Shown one piece after another: positions 8,780 to 17,985 of a stretch of DNA of 64,000 bases; position 1 is the stretch's first letter, and each line of letters begins with the position of its first letter. The position numbers and the translations under genes are program-made. Origin of the DNA: Flavobacterium sp. I-STPP5a. Its GTDB lineage: Bacteria > Bacteroidota > Bacteroidia > Flavobacteriales > Flavobacteriaceae. Location: assembly GCF_009764685.1 (NCBI RefSeq), contig NZ_VHLM01000084.1:1-64000 (forward strand). Direction: 5' to 3'. Below the pieces are notes generated by a model that saw only the letters and a list, made by a program, of their open reading frames with translations, was not told where the DNA came from and searched no databases.

Positions 8780-9946
8780 ATGATGATGAATAGAGCAATC
8801 GTACATATGGACTTAGATACCTTCTTTGTTTCCTGCGAAAGATTAGTAAATCCACAATTAATAGGATTGCCACTAATTGTTGGTGGTAGTTCTGATCGTG
8901 GTGTTGTGGCTTCGTGCTCCTACGAGGCTAGAAAATTTGGAGTCCGATCTGCAATGCCAATTAAATATGCCTTGCGCCTTTGCCCTCAAGCTTCGGTTAT
9001 CAAAGGAGATATGGAATACTATTCTAATAAATCACACGAAGTAACCTCTATTTTAAAAGAAGTAGCGCCAATTGTTGAAAAAGCAAGCATCGATGAATTC
9101 TATTTAGACTTAACTGGAATGGATAAGTTTTTTGGTTGCTATAAATGGACCACAGAACTATCTAGTAAAATTCTAAAAGAAAGTGGTTTACCAATAAGTT
9201 TTGCCCTTTCGGTAAACAAAACAGTCTCAAAAATTGGAACAGGCGAAGCAAAACCTTTAGGCAAAATAGAAATTATTGGTGCTAATGTAAAACCTTTTTT
9301 AAATCCATTGCCTATTCAAAAAATTCCAATGTTGGGCGACGTGACTTTTCAATTACTATCCAGAATTGGCATTAGAAACATTCAAACACTTTCCGAAATG
9401 CCTGTCGAAGTTTTACAACAAATGATTGGTAAAAATGGAGTGGAAATCTGGAAAAAAGCAAACGGAATAGACAACAATCCGGTAGAACCGTACACCGAAA
9501 GAAAATCCATTTCAACCGAACATACTTTTGAAACCGATACCATTGACGTTTACAACATTAAATCTCTAATCACAGGAATGGTCGAAAAACTATCCTATCA
9601 ATTGCGTTCAGAAGGATTTTTAGCATCAACAGTAGTACTTAAAATACGGTACAATAATTTTGATACAGAGACCAAACAAATTAAGATTCCGTACACTTCT
9701 TTCGATCATATTTTAACTAAAACAGCAATAGACCTTTTTGAGAAAGTGTACACCAGAAGAATGCGCTTGCGGTTGGTGGGAATACGGTTCACAGGATTGG
9801 TTCGTGGGACCTATCAAATCAATATGTTTGAAGACACAACAGAATTGTTATCGCTCTACCAAGCCATTGACAAAATTAAAAATAGGTTTGGTTTTGATGC
9901 GGTTTCACGATGTTCAGGCACCATTATAAAACAAAGAACAAAGTAA
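8780..9946 (+). CDS. dinB: Y-family DNA polymerase (DinB/Pol IV type)
   Basis: A 388-residue translesion polymerase. The palm motif HMDLDTFFVSCERL gives Asp11, and SIDEFYLDLTGM gives Asp105-Glu106, so the metal site is intact. CSYEARKFGVRSAMP is the Y-family finger motif, and a little-finger domain follows from about residue 240. Three consecutive ATG codons start the gene at 8780. It faces the S24 regulator and is followed by a DnaE-type polymerase gene after a 311-base gap with repeats. This trio resembles damage-inducible mutagenesis cassettes. Confidence 0.93.
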   Translation: MMMNRAIVHMDLDTFFVSCERLVNPQLIGLPLIVGGSSDRGVVASCSYEARKFGVRSAMPIKYALRLCPQASVIKGDMEYYSNKSHEVTSILKEVAPIVEKASIDEFYLDLTGMDKFFGCYKWTTELSSKILKESGLPISFALSVNKTVSKIGTGEAKPLGKIEIIGANVKPFLNPLPIQKIPMLGDVTFQLLSRIGIRNIQTLSEMPVEVLQQMIGKNGVEIWKKANGIDNNPVEPYTERKSISTEHTFETDTIDVYNIKSLITGMVEKLSYQLRSEGFLASTVVLKIRYNNFDTETKQIKIPYTSFDHILTKTAIDLFEKVYTRRMRLRLVGIRFTGLVRGTYQINMFEDTTELLSLYQAIDKIKNRFGFDAVSRCSGTIIKQRTK

Positions 9947-9956
9947 AAACAATTTA

Positions 9957-10090
9957 CTACGTCAGTTTGTACGTTCAGGCTTGGGTGGGCGTTTCCCGCC
10001 GAAAAAGGCGGGTCGGGCTGTACGCTATATCTTTTGTTCCGCTAGCGCTACACAAAAGGATGCCGCTTCCATCCCTAACGCACAATGTTA
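9957..10090. repeat. Dispersed flavobacterial intergenic repeat
   Basis: The stretch runs through GGCGTTTCCCGCCGAAAAA and CGGGCTGTACGCTATATC to GGATGCCGCTTCCATCCC. It carries two hairpins, including CTTTTGT...ACAAAAG around a CGCTAGCG core. A related unit occurs at 24549-24655. It is far more GC-rich than its surroundings and does not encode a credible protein. I recall similar repeats in flavobacterial genomes. Confidence 0.6.
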
Positions 10091-10119
10091 TTAAGTCAAG
10101 GAATTACTCTTTTAGTTTT

Positions 10120-10177
10120 CACGTAGATTTCGCAGATTTATGCAGAAAAATCAGTTAAAATCTGTTGAATCTGCGTG
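10120..10177. repeat. Imperfect inverted repeat (CACG.AGATT type)
   Basis: CACGTAGATTTCGCAGATTT at 10120-10139 is an imperfect inverted match to the end of the unit, AATCTGTTGAATCTGCGTG. It is a common type of flavobacterial intergenic element and could fold as a hairpin between dinB and the dnaE-like gene. Its role is unknown. Confidence 0.6.
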
Positions 10178-10257
10178 CTATTTTTTTCCTTCTTAACCTA
10201 ATGACATTTCCCTAACGCAAAAAACTATAAATCAAAAATCGTTAAATTTCAATTACA

Positions 10258-13200
10258 ATGTATCTCAATTGCCATTCTTATCATAGCTTACGTTACGGAA
10301 CAATTCCATTGAACGAACTTGTTCAACAAGCTAAAATTTCAGGCCTTACCTCAGTTGCATTGACCGATATTAATACGGTAACGGGCATTTACGATTTCAC
10401 AAAACAATGCAAAGAAGTTGGCATAAAACCTATCGTGGGTGTTGAGTTCAGACAAAACAACAGATTGCTTTTTATTGGCTTAGCCAAAAACCAAAAAGGC
10501 ATTGGCGAAATGTGTCGTTTGCTAACCCATCATAATCTATCCAAAAGCCACTTGCCAGAGGTCGCGCCAGCATTTGAAAATGTATTTGTGGTCTATCCAA
10601 CAGCTAATATGCCTAACGAGTTACGAAATTTTGAATACATTGGCATTCGTCCAGAAGAAGTGCTAAAATTATTCAAAACCGAATGGAAGCCGATCATTCA
10701 AAAAGCGGTAATCCTGCAACCTGTTACTTTTAGATCCAAAAAGGAATTTAACTTACATAGAATTCTGCGTGCTATAGACAACAACATCTTATTGTCAAAA
10801 TTAACCGAAGAGGACATTTGCAAAACTTCTGAAATACTGACAAGTCCCGAAGAGTTGCTTAAAAAGTACAGTGAGTATCCAGAAATTATAAAAAATACCG
10901 AATTCCTTATTGAAGAATGCAATTTTGAATTTGAATTTAAAACGCCTCGAAACAAAAAATTCTATACCAAAAGCAAAGAAGGCGACCGCTTATTATTAGA
11001 AAACTTAGCCAAAAGTGGTTTACTAAAACGCTATGGAAACTCGAACAAAGAAGCGCAAGCCCGCGTAATAAAAGAACTAAAAGTAATCAACGACTTAAAT
11101 TTTAGTGGTTATTTCCTAATAACTTGGGACATCATTCAATATAGCAAAAGTCAAGGTTTTATGCATGTAGGGCGTGGTAGTGGTGCCAATAGTATCGTGA
11201 GTTATTGTCTTGGTATTACAGACATCTGTCCTATCGAACTCGATTTGTATTTTGAACGATTCCTAAACGAAAACCGAAAATCGCCACCAGATTTTGATAT
11301 CGATTGGTCTTGGCGTGAACGTGATTTTATTTTAGAATATATTTTTAAGCGTTTTGATCCAAATCACGTAGCCTTTTGTGGCACAAATGTAGAATTCAAA
11401 TACCGATCTATTTTTAGAGAAGTGGGTAAAGTTTTTGGACTGTCTAAAGACGAATTGGATGGATTATCTAAAGCCAAAGGACGACAAAGAGAAACTAACT
11501 CGGTGGTAAAATATGTCGAAGAATACGGAATGATGTTAGAGAAATATCCTAATCAAAGAAGCATGCACTCCTGCGGCATCATCATTTCTGAAGAACCAAT
11601 TACCAATTTTACAGCACTAGAAATGCCACCAAAAGGTTTTCCAATTGTGCAATTTGATATGCATGTAGCTGAAGATATAGGCTTTGAAAAATTCGATATT
11701 CTGAGTCAGCGTGGTTTGGGTACCATTGATGAAGCTGTTAAAATTATTGAAAAAAACAGAGGAATTAAAGTGGATATCACGGATACTTCATTGTCTAAAA
11801 ACGAAGCCAAATGCAATGAGTTGCTCAGTATTGGTAAAACTTTAGGTTGCTTTTATATAGAAAGCCCGGCTATGCGGGGTTTGTTACGACGTTTAAAATG
11901 CGATAATTACAAAACACTAGTTGCCGCGTCAAGTATCATTCGACCTGGAGTGGCTCAAAGTGGAATGATGCGAGAATATATTTTTAGACACAATAATCCT
12001 GATAAATTTGAATATTTTCATGAGGTTTTCAAAGAACAGTTGGGCGAAACTTATGGAGTTATGGTCTATCAAGAAGATGTAATTAAAATTGCGTTGCATT
12101 ATGGTGGGTTGACTGCAGCCTATGGCGATATTTTAAGAAGAGCCATCAGCGGTAAAGGACGTTCGTTAGCAGAATTACAATCCGTAAAAAATCAATTTTT
12201 TGTTTCTTGCAAAGCAAAAGGGCATCCAGAAAAACTGAGTGAAGAAGTCTACAGGCAAATAGAAAGCTTTGCAGGATATTCTTTTTGTAAAGCGCACTCG
12301 GCAAGTTATGCCGTAGAAAGTTACCAAAGTTTATATTTAAAAACTTATTTTGGAATAGAATTTATGGTAGCAGCTATCAACAATGGCGGTGGTTTTTACA
12401 GACCCGAAATTTACATTCACGAAGCCAAAATGAGTGGCGCAACGATACACAATCCGTGTATCAACAAAAGCGTTTATCAAACAACCGTTGATGGAACAGA
12501 TGTGTATTTGGGTTTTATGCTTTTAAAGAATCTAAACAGCGAGTATATTTTCAATATTGTTGCTGAACGAGAAAAAAATGATGCATTCAAATCTATTGAA
12601 AATTTCATCACCAGAGTTCCATCAGGATTAGAAAGTATCCAAACATTAATATTTATTGGAGCCTTCAGGTGTATTGGCAAAACAAAAAGTCAATTAATTA
12701 TCGAGGCACGAATGCTTTTGATACATCATAAACTGGAGGTAAACACTCCATTGCTTATTGAAGAACCCACTAAGGAATACAAGTTTCCAATTATAGAACG
12801 TTCCATTTTAGAAGATGCTTTTGATGAAATTGAATTATTGAGTTTTCCTGTTTCGTGTTCACCATTTGATTTATTAGAAACAAAATTCAAGAGTGGTGTT
12901 TTGGCCAATAACCTCATTAACTACCTAAAGAAAGAAGTAAAATTGATTGCTTACTTAGTATCTATAAAACAAGTCCCTACAAAAATGGGAATGATGTTTT
13001 TTGGCACTTGGATTGATGCAAATGGAGATTATTTTGACACAGCACATTTTCCTAAAAGCCTTATCAACTATTCGTTCAAAGGCGGTGGATGCTATTTACT
13101 TTTGGGTACGGTTGAGGTAGATTATCATTTTCCAACCATTACTGTTTCAAAAATGGCCAAAATGCCTTTTAAGCCTGATCCGAGATATGCCAATTCAAAA

Positions 13201-13314
13201 ACACTTCAATTTAAGGCAACAGAACAGTTGAGAGGTGATATTAGTACCACCGAACGAGCTCCATATCCGCAAGAACACGAAATCAATTTACCAAGAATAA
13301 AGATGAAAGAGTAA
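10258..13314 (+). CDS. DNA polymerase III alpha subunit-like polymerase (DnaE family, accessory)
   Basis: A 1018-residue C-family polymerase. It starts with a PHP domain (CHSYHSLRYGTIPLNEL, ALTDINTVTGIY). The catalytic palm has PDFDIDW with Asp347 and Asp349, and HVGRGSGANSIVSYCLGI is the nucleotide-binding motif. A helix-hairpin-helix/OB-type tail follows (about 800-1000). It is shorter than replicative DnaE (about 1160 or more), and its place after dinB and an S24 regulator suggests a DnaE2-like translesion role, not the replicative enzyme. The start ATG at 10258 gives the expected MYLNCHSYHSL beginning. Confidence 0.88.
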   Translation: MYLNCHSYHSLRYGTIPLNELVQQAKISGLTSVALTDINTVTGIYDFTKQCKEVGIKPIVGVEFRQNNRLLFIGLAKNQKGIGEMCRLLTHHNLSKSHLPEVAPAFENVFVVYPTANMPNELRNFEYIGIRPEEVLKLFKTEWKPIIQKAVILQPVTFRSKKEFNLHRILRAIDNNILLSKLTEEDICKTSEILTSPEELLKKYSEYPEIIKNTEFLIEECNFEFEFKTPRNKKFYTKSKEGDRLLLENLAKSGLLKRYGNSNKEAQARVIKELKVINDLNFSGYFLITWDIIQYSKSQGFMHVGRGSGANSIVSYCLGITDICPIELDLYFERFLNENRKSPPDFDIDWSWRERDFILEYIFKRFDPNHVAFCGTNVEFKYRSIFREVGKVFGLSKDELDGLSKAKGRQRETNSVVKYVEEYGMMLEKYPNQRSMHSCGIIISEEPITNFTALEMPPKGFPIVQFDMHVAEDIGFEKFDILSQRGLGTIDEAVKIIEKNRGIKVDITDTSLSKNEAKCNELLSIGKTLGCFYIESPAMRGLLRRLKCDNYKTLVAASSIIRPGVAQSGMMREYIFRHNNPDKFEYFHEVFKEQLGETYGVMVYQEDVIKIALHYGGLTAAYGDILRRAISGKGRSLAELQSVKNQFFVSCKAKGHPEKLSEEVYRQIESFAGYSFCKAHSASYAVESYQSLYLKTYFGIEFMVAAINNGGGFYRPEIYIHEAKMSGATIHNPCINKSVYQTTVDGTDVYLGFMLLKNLNSEYIFNIVAEREKNDAFKSIENFITRVPSGLESIQTLIFIGAFRCIGKTKSQLIIEARMLLIHHKLEVNTPLLIEEPTKEYKFPIIERSILEDAFDEIELLSFPVSCSPFDLLETKFKSGVLANNLINYLKKEVKLIAYLVSIKQVPTKMGMMFFGTWIDANGDYFDTAHFPKSLINYSFKGGGCYLLLGTVEVDYHFPTITVSKMAKMPFKPDPRYANSKTLQFKATEQLRGDISTTERAPYPQEHEINLPRIKMKE

Positions 13315-13760
13315 GTCATATATCATCTCTTCTGGTATAGAATGAATGATATAGATGATAGCGAAGCAATACTTTCCGCACCTTAGCTAAACTCGCAAAC
13401 AACATATTCATTATTGAATAATTAATATTATTACTCAACTAAAAATATTAAAAATTAAAAAAAAAGATAAAAAAGAAAAGGAATTCATTTTTTAAATTAT
13501 ATTTGTTTAACTTTTTTACGTTATAAACAAACAAAAATAATAATTATCGTGCAAATTATAAATTTGAAGCACTTACAATCATGAAAATGACTTTTTGTTC
13601 TGTGGTTTTAAATCTATAAATGAGAAATAATATTACTATAATCAAGTTTAGAACTTATGTTGATAAAGCAGTATAAAAAATAATTCATTCAAATATTATT
13701 TCACTGTTCCGATTTAACATTGTGTATGGCAGTCCAGTATAAAATTTAAAAAAAGTAACT
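13315..13760. other. AT-rich gap without a recognisable gene
   Basis: No convincing reading frame is seen on either strand. A TATATTTG -7-like box lies at 13498-13505 on the + strand, about 255 bases before the ABC fragment, but no -33 TTG is visible at the right distance. Confidence 0.4.
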
Positions 13761-14123
13761 GTGAATCAACCCAAAGAAATTGCCAAAGTTGTGAATACTA
13801 ATATACCTTTCAAAACAGGAGATACCACAATATCGGTGTTAAACTCGTCTATAATCCGTTTTTATATTGGCGAATTAGAGCTCATTATTGTACCATCTGG
13901 TTTAGGAAAAATAACGTTACTTTCTATTTTAGGATGCGTTACGTACCTAACACAAGGCCAAGCCTACGTCAATTCACAAGAAGCAAGTAATTCAACAGAA
14001 TCGATGCATTCTGGACAAGATACTTTTACCAATGTACACCAAGAACAAATTGATTATCAAAAAGAACTTCAAAAGCTCAGTAACGCAAAAAAACTATATG
14101 GCGGCAGTGGTTACTTATCATGA
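13761..14123 (+). pseudogene. Decayed ABC transporter ATPase fragment (LolD/MacB-like)
   Basis: From the GTG at 13761 there are 120 codons. Residues around 35-60 read FYIGELELIIVPSGLGKIT and LLSILGCVTYLTQGQ, clearly derived from the Walker A region of a LolD/MacB-type ATPase (consensus GPSGSGKTTLLSILG). The P-loop is damaged: Gly to Val, Ser to Leu, and Thr to Ile after the lysine. All later ATPase motifs are gone; the rest (HQEQIDYQKELQKLSNAKK) is unrelated and looks like a piece of another coiled-coil protein. It cannot be a working ATPase. Confidence 0.6.
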
Positions 14124-14305
14124 AAAATGCAGGAATGATTAAAAAACTGCATTGAATCATAAATCCAAAATGAAGCTTGCTAAAATTAGACCTTTGGCAA
14201 CATACATTTTTTAATTTTTAAAAAACCAGATAAAAAATTTCTTTTACCTGATCACTATTTCAAATAACCCAACAACTATTAACCACAAAACCAAAACAAC
14301 TTAAT

Positions 14306-16729
14306 ATGAAATACACCTTACCACTCATCAGCGTTGGCATTAATGATATTGCACTCGTTGGCGGCAAGAATGCCTCATTAGGCGAAATGCTACAAAACCT
14401 TACATCACTAGGAGTCAATATTCCTGACGGTTTTGTTATTACCGTCGATGGCTATTATGAATTTATTAGCCACAACAATTTAGAAAAAACTATTAATGAA
14501 ATTGTTGCTGAAATTGATTACGACAATATTGAATCATTGCGAAGAGGAGGAATGCAAGTACGACAGCTCATCTTGAATGGAAAATTTCCAGCGGATGTTA
14601 GTGAAGAAATCATTGCTTCTTATGAAAGAATTTCAAAGCAATACGATCAAGATTTTACTGATGTAGCCGTTCGTAGTAGCGCCACCGCTGAAGATTTACC
14701 GGATGCTTCATTCGCTGGACAGCAAGAGACATTCTTGAACGTACGAGGGCCAGAAAACATCATTGATTGTGTTCGAAAATGTTTTGCATCATTATTCACA
14801 GATCGAGCCATAAGCTACCGTCAAAGTTTTGGATACGACCATTTTCAATTGGCTTTATCAGTATGTGTGCAAAAAATGGTTCGCAGCGATTTAGGAACTT
14901 CGGGCGTTGCTTTCTCTATTGATACGGAGAGTGGTTTTAAAGATGCCGTAGTTATTAATGCCTCTTTTGGTTTGGGCGAAATGATAGTGCAAGGTGCTGT
15001 ATCTCCTGATGAATATATTGTGTTTAAACCCCTTGTAAAGCAAGGTTTTAATGCCATCATCGAAAAAAAGATGGGCAACAAAGACAAAATGATGATTTAT
15101 GGAGAAGGTGGGGACGAACGTGTAAAAATTATTCCAACCGAAAATTCATTTCGCAACCGTTTTTGCCTAAAAGATGAAACCATCATTAAATTAGCAAAAT
15201 GGGTAGCAATCATCGAGGATTATTACACTAAAATAAAACAAAAATGGACTCCCATGGATATTGAGTGGGCTATTGATGGCCTATCCAAAGAATTGTTTAT
15301 TGTTCAGGCCAGACCAGAAACGATTCATTCTCAAAAAGATCGACACACTATCACCGAATATCGCATTGAAGATAAAGACAGACTGAAACAATTAATAACA
15401 AAGGGAATAGCTGTTGGGGACAAAATTGGTTCAGGTCCCGCAACAATATTGTATTCATTAGATAAAAGGGTGAGCGAAGGTCACGAGTTCATTGCCGGTT
15501 CAGTCTTGGTTACCGATATGACCGATCCAGATTGGGAACCTATAATGAAAAAAGCATCAGCCATTATTACCAATAAAGGCGGAAGAACTTGCCATGCTGC
15601 TATTGTAGCTAGGGAATTAGGTGTGCCAGCTATCGTTGGCTGTGGTAACATTACTGAACTTTTACTTGAAGGACAAGTGATTACAGTTTCTTGTGCCGAA
15701 GGTGATGAAGGTTATGTTTACGAAGGCGAGATCAAATACGAAAAATCAGAATACGATCTTCGCAATTTACCAAAAGTAAAAACGGATATCATGCTGAACG
15801 TGGCATCACCAAGTTTAGCTTTCCAATTTTCTCACTTACCCAATAAAGGCGTTGGTTTAGCTCGAGAGGAATTTATCATCAATAATTATATTCAAGTCCA
15901 TCCGTTAGCGCTTTTAAATCACCGATCGTTAAATGATTCTGAGCTTACAGTAGAAATTGAGAAAAAAATTATTGGTTATGAAAATGAAGAACACTTTTTT
16001 ATCGAAAAACTATCAAACGGGATCGCGAAAATTGCCGCTTCATTTTACCCGCATAAAGTAATAGTTCGATTTTCAGATTTTAAATCGAACGAATATTACA
16101 ATTTATTGGGAGGGAAGTATTATGAGCCACATGAAGAAAACCCCATGATTGGTTGGAGAGGTGCGTCCCGTTATTATTCAGAAACTTATAAACCCGCTTT
16201 TGCTTTAGAATGTAAAGCCATTAAAAAAGTGCGAGATGAAATAGGATTGAGCAATGTTGTGGTCATGATTCCTTTTTGCAGAACTGTTGAGGAGCTGCAT
16301 AAAGTTTGTGATGTAATGAATGAATACGGCTTGAAGCGTGGTGAAAATGGACTAGAATTGTATTTGATGGCCGAAATTCCGTCTAATATAATTTTAGCAG
16401 AAGAATTTGCGAAACATATAGATGGTTTTTCCATAGGCAGTAATGATTTAACCCAGCTTACACTGGGGCTTGACAGAGATTCCTCATTAGTAGCACATTT
16501 ATATGATGAACGAAATCCTGCAGTAAAAAAAATGTTGGAAATGCTGATACAAACCGCAAAAAAAACAGGCGTTAAAGTAGGTATTTGTGGCCAAGGGCCA
16601 AGTGACTTCCCTGATTTTGCTCAGTTTTTAGTAGAACTAGGAATAGATAGCATTTCAGTTACTCCAGATTCGGTAATCAAAACAGTAAATGCAATTGCAG
16701 CAGTGGAACAGCGAATTGCTCGACAATAG
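14306..16729 (+). CDS. ppsA: Phosphoenolpyruvate synthase
   Basis: An 807-residue enzyme converting pyruvate and ATP to phosphoenolpyruvate, AMP and phosphate for gluconeogenesis. The N-terminal ATP-grasp domain has VGGKNASLGEM and VRSSATAEDLPDASFAGQQE. The central swivelling domain has His430 in GGRTCHAAIVARELG, which carries the phosphoryl group. The C-terminal PEP-binding barrel ends in GICGQGPSDFPDF and ISVTPDSV. Length and motifs match PpsA rather than PPDK. It stands alone between pseudogenes. Confidence 0.95.
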   Translation: MKYTLPLISVGINDIALVGGKNASLGEMLQNLTSLGVNIPDGFVITVDGYYEFISHNNLEKTINEIVAEIDYDNIESLRRGGMQVRQLILNGKFPADVSEEIIASYERISKQYDQDFTDVAVRSSATAEDLPDASFAGQQETFLNVRGPENIIDCVRKCFASLFTDRAISYRQSFGYDHFQLALSVCVQKMVRSDLGTSGVAFSIDTESGFKDAVVINASFGLGEMIVQGAVSPDEYIVFKPLVKQGFNAIIEKKMGNKDKMMIYGEGGDERVKIIPTENSFRNRFCLKDETIIKLAKWVAIIEDYYTKIKQKWTPMDIEWAIDGLSKELFIVQARPETIHSQKDRHTITEYRIEDKDRLKQLITKGIAVGDKIGSGPATILYSLDKRVSEGHEFIAGSVLVTDMTDPDWEPIMKKASAIITNKGGRTCHAAIVARELGVPAIVGCGNITELLLEGQVITVSCAEGDEGYVYEGEIKYEKSEYDLRNLPKVKTDIMLNVASPSLAFQFSHLPNKGVGLAREEFIINNYIQVHPLALLNHRSLNDSELTVEIEKKIIGYENEEHFFIEKLSNGIAKIAASFYPHKVIVRFSDFKSNEYYNLLGGKYYEPHEENPMIGWRGASRYYSETYKPAFALECKAIKKVRDEIGLSNVVVMIPFCRTVEELHKVCDVMNEYGLKRGENGLELYLMAEIPSNIILAEEFAKHIDGFSIGSNDLTQLTLGLDRDSSLVAHLYDERNPAVKKMLEMLIQTAKKTGVKVGICGQGPSDFPDFAQFLVELGIDSISVTPDSVIKTVNAIAAVEQRIARQ

Positions 16730-16920
16730 ATAATTAGTATAGAAAAACACTTGCATTAATTGTAGAAACTAATATGTTTAATTAATTATGTAGTAATAGC
16801 TTATACAATTAAAAAGCGTTTTAAATTGTATAAACTATTAACAAATTGTTTATCTAAATAGTCTAAAAAAAATCTACATTTTTTTATCTTAGAAATCAAA
16901 ATATTTTAAAAAAAAATGAC

Positions 16921-17505
16921 ATGAAAACACTAGTAATAGTAGCACATCCCAATCCCGAGAGTTTTAACAAAAACGGAATTGTTAAAACTGTAATTGCTGC
17001 ACTCAAAGAAAAAAACCACGAAATCGTTGTTCGTGATTTGTATGAATTGAATTTTAACCCAGTATTATCGGCTTGAGATTTTGGAGCTTTTGCCATGGGA
17101 ACTGTTCCTACAGATATACAAACCGAGCGCGATTTTATTTCATGGGCAAACAATATTATTCTCGTTTATCCTGTTTGGCGGATTGGTAGACCTGCAATTA
17201 TGCAGGGATATTTTGATCGTGTTTTAGGTTTTAATTATGCTTTTACTGTTGATGAAAATAGTGCTCGCGGATTATTAAAAACTGAAAAAGCAATAATAAT
17301 TAATACTGCAGGCACACCAGAATTTGTTTACGATGCCTGGCCAACTAGTAAAGATTTGATAAGTAAACCAATAGCAGAAGGTGTTTTAGGATATTGCGGT
17401 ATATCGAATGTTAAACAGTTAACCTTTTTTGGTATTGCTGGTTCAACAGCTGAGCAAAGAGCAACTATATTAGATGAAATTAAATCTGAAATTACAAATC
17501 TTTAA
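16921..17505 (+). pseudogene. NAD(P)H-dependent quinone reductase (KefF/YwrO/MdaB type), interrupted by one stop
   Basis: The + strand frame from ATG 16921 gives MKTLVIVAHPNPESFNKNG, a flavodoxin-fold oxidoreductase start. It continues to NNIILVYPVWRIGRPAIMQG and YFDRVLGFNYAF, and ends at 17505 after 194 codons. One TGA at 17074-17076 (codon 52) breaks it; everything before and after is in the same frame and well preserved. A restart at ATG 17095 would lack the first strand and part of the FMN site. Either a recent nonsense mutation or a sequencing error. Confidence 0.8.
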
Positions 17506-17538
17506 AAGCAGTCAGAAACTATTTTCTCCGCAAGAAAA

Positions 17539-17568
17539 GCCCGAAACTTTTACGTTTCGGGCTTTTTT
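17539..17568 (+). terminator. Strong terminator after the quinone reductase
   Basis: GCCCGAAAC at 17539-17547 and GTTTCGGGC at 17554-17562 pair perfectly around a six-base loop, followed by TTTTTT at 17563-17568. Confidence 0.9.
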
Positions 17569-17773
17569 ATTTCAGAAGCCTTAAAAATTCACTATTGTAA
17601 ATATTTTGCGTTTTCATTTCGAGACTCCCCTTCTAGCATCTCGGTAGTAATCCTATTTTCTTCGATAAGTCTAAAGACGCAAAATTCGTGGTGTTTTTTT
17701 GTTTTAAAAAATTAATCAGTATTCTGCATTTCTATTTTAAAATTCTTTTTTTTAGTAAAACCATAAAAGAATA

Positions 17774-17803
17774 TTGCATATTCGAAAAAACTTATTATAT
17801 TTG
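17774..17803 (+). promoter_or_regulatory. Promoter of tRNA-Ser copy 2
   Basis: TTG at 17774-17776 and TATATTTG at 17796-17803 are separated by 19 bases, the same spacing as in copy 1, yet the sequence around them differs. The second copy is therefore probably expressed. Confidence 0.75.
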
Positions 17804-17829
17804 CACTCGCAATCAAAAAACGAAAGCGG

Positions 17830-17930
17830 CATACTGGAGAAATGGCAGAGCGGTCGAATGCGGCAGTCTTGAAAACTGTTGACTGTAACAGGTCCGGGGG
17901 TTCGAATCCCTCTTTCTCCGCGGAATTAAA
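17830..17930 (+). repeat. 101-bp direct repeat containing tRNA-Ser, copy 2
   Basis: Identical to 7369-7469. The distance between the copies is 10,461 bases. Confidence 0.9.
17836..17920 (+). tRNA. tRNA-Ser (anticodon TGA), copy 2
   Basis: Base-for-base the same as the tRNA at 7375-7459, with intact acceptor, anticodon, variable and T arms. It has its own promoter and its own terminator. Confidence 0.96.
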
Positions 17931-17934
17931 GGCG

Positions 17935-17970
17935 AAACGCTGTAAAACTTAAATTTTACAGCGTTTTTTT
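17935..17970 (+). terminator. Terminator after tRNA-Ser copy 2
   Basis: AAACGCTGTAAAA at 17935-17947 pairs perfectly with TTTTACAGCGTTT at 17954-17966 and a T run follows. Unrelated in sequence to the terminator of copy 1. Confidence 0.85.
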
Positions 17971-17985
17971 ATCGGCACTACCCTA

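Noticed and set aside
9738-10158. Frames overlapping the dinB end and the following repeat
   Set aside because: They are out-of-frame readings of dinB and of a dispersed GC-rich repeat.
13761-14123. Complete small ABC ATPase
   Set aside because: Walker A is mutated and Walker B, signature and H-loop are missing.
17074-17076. TGA in the quinone reductase gene as a selenocysteine codon
   Set aside because: The position is not a known redox Cys in this family, I see no convincing SECIS-like hairpin right after it, and Bacteroidota of this type rarely use selenocysteine.
17688-17882. 64-codon frame ending inside tRNA-Ser copy 2
   Set aside because: It overlaps the tRNA and its promoter; not a gene.
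7369-17930. Active integrative element with att sites in the tRNA genes
   Set aside because: No integrase, excisionase or mobilisation gene is present between the copies; only the weaker claim of a tRNA-bracketed segment is kept.
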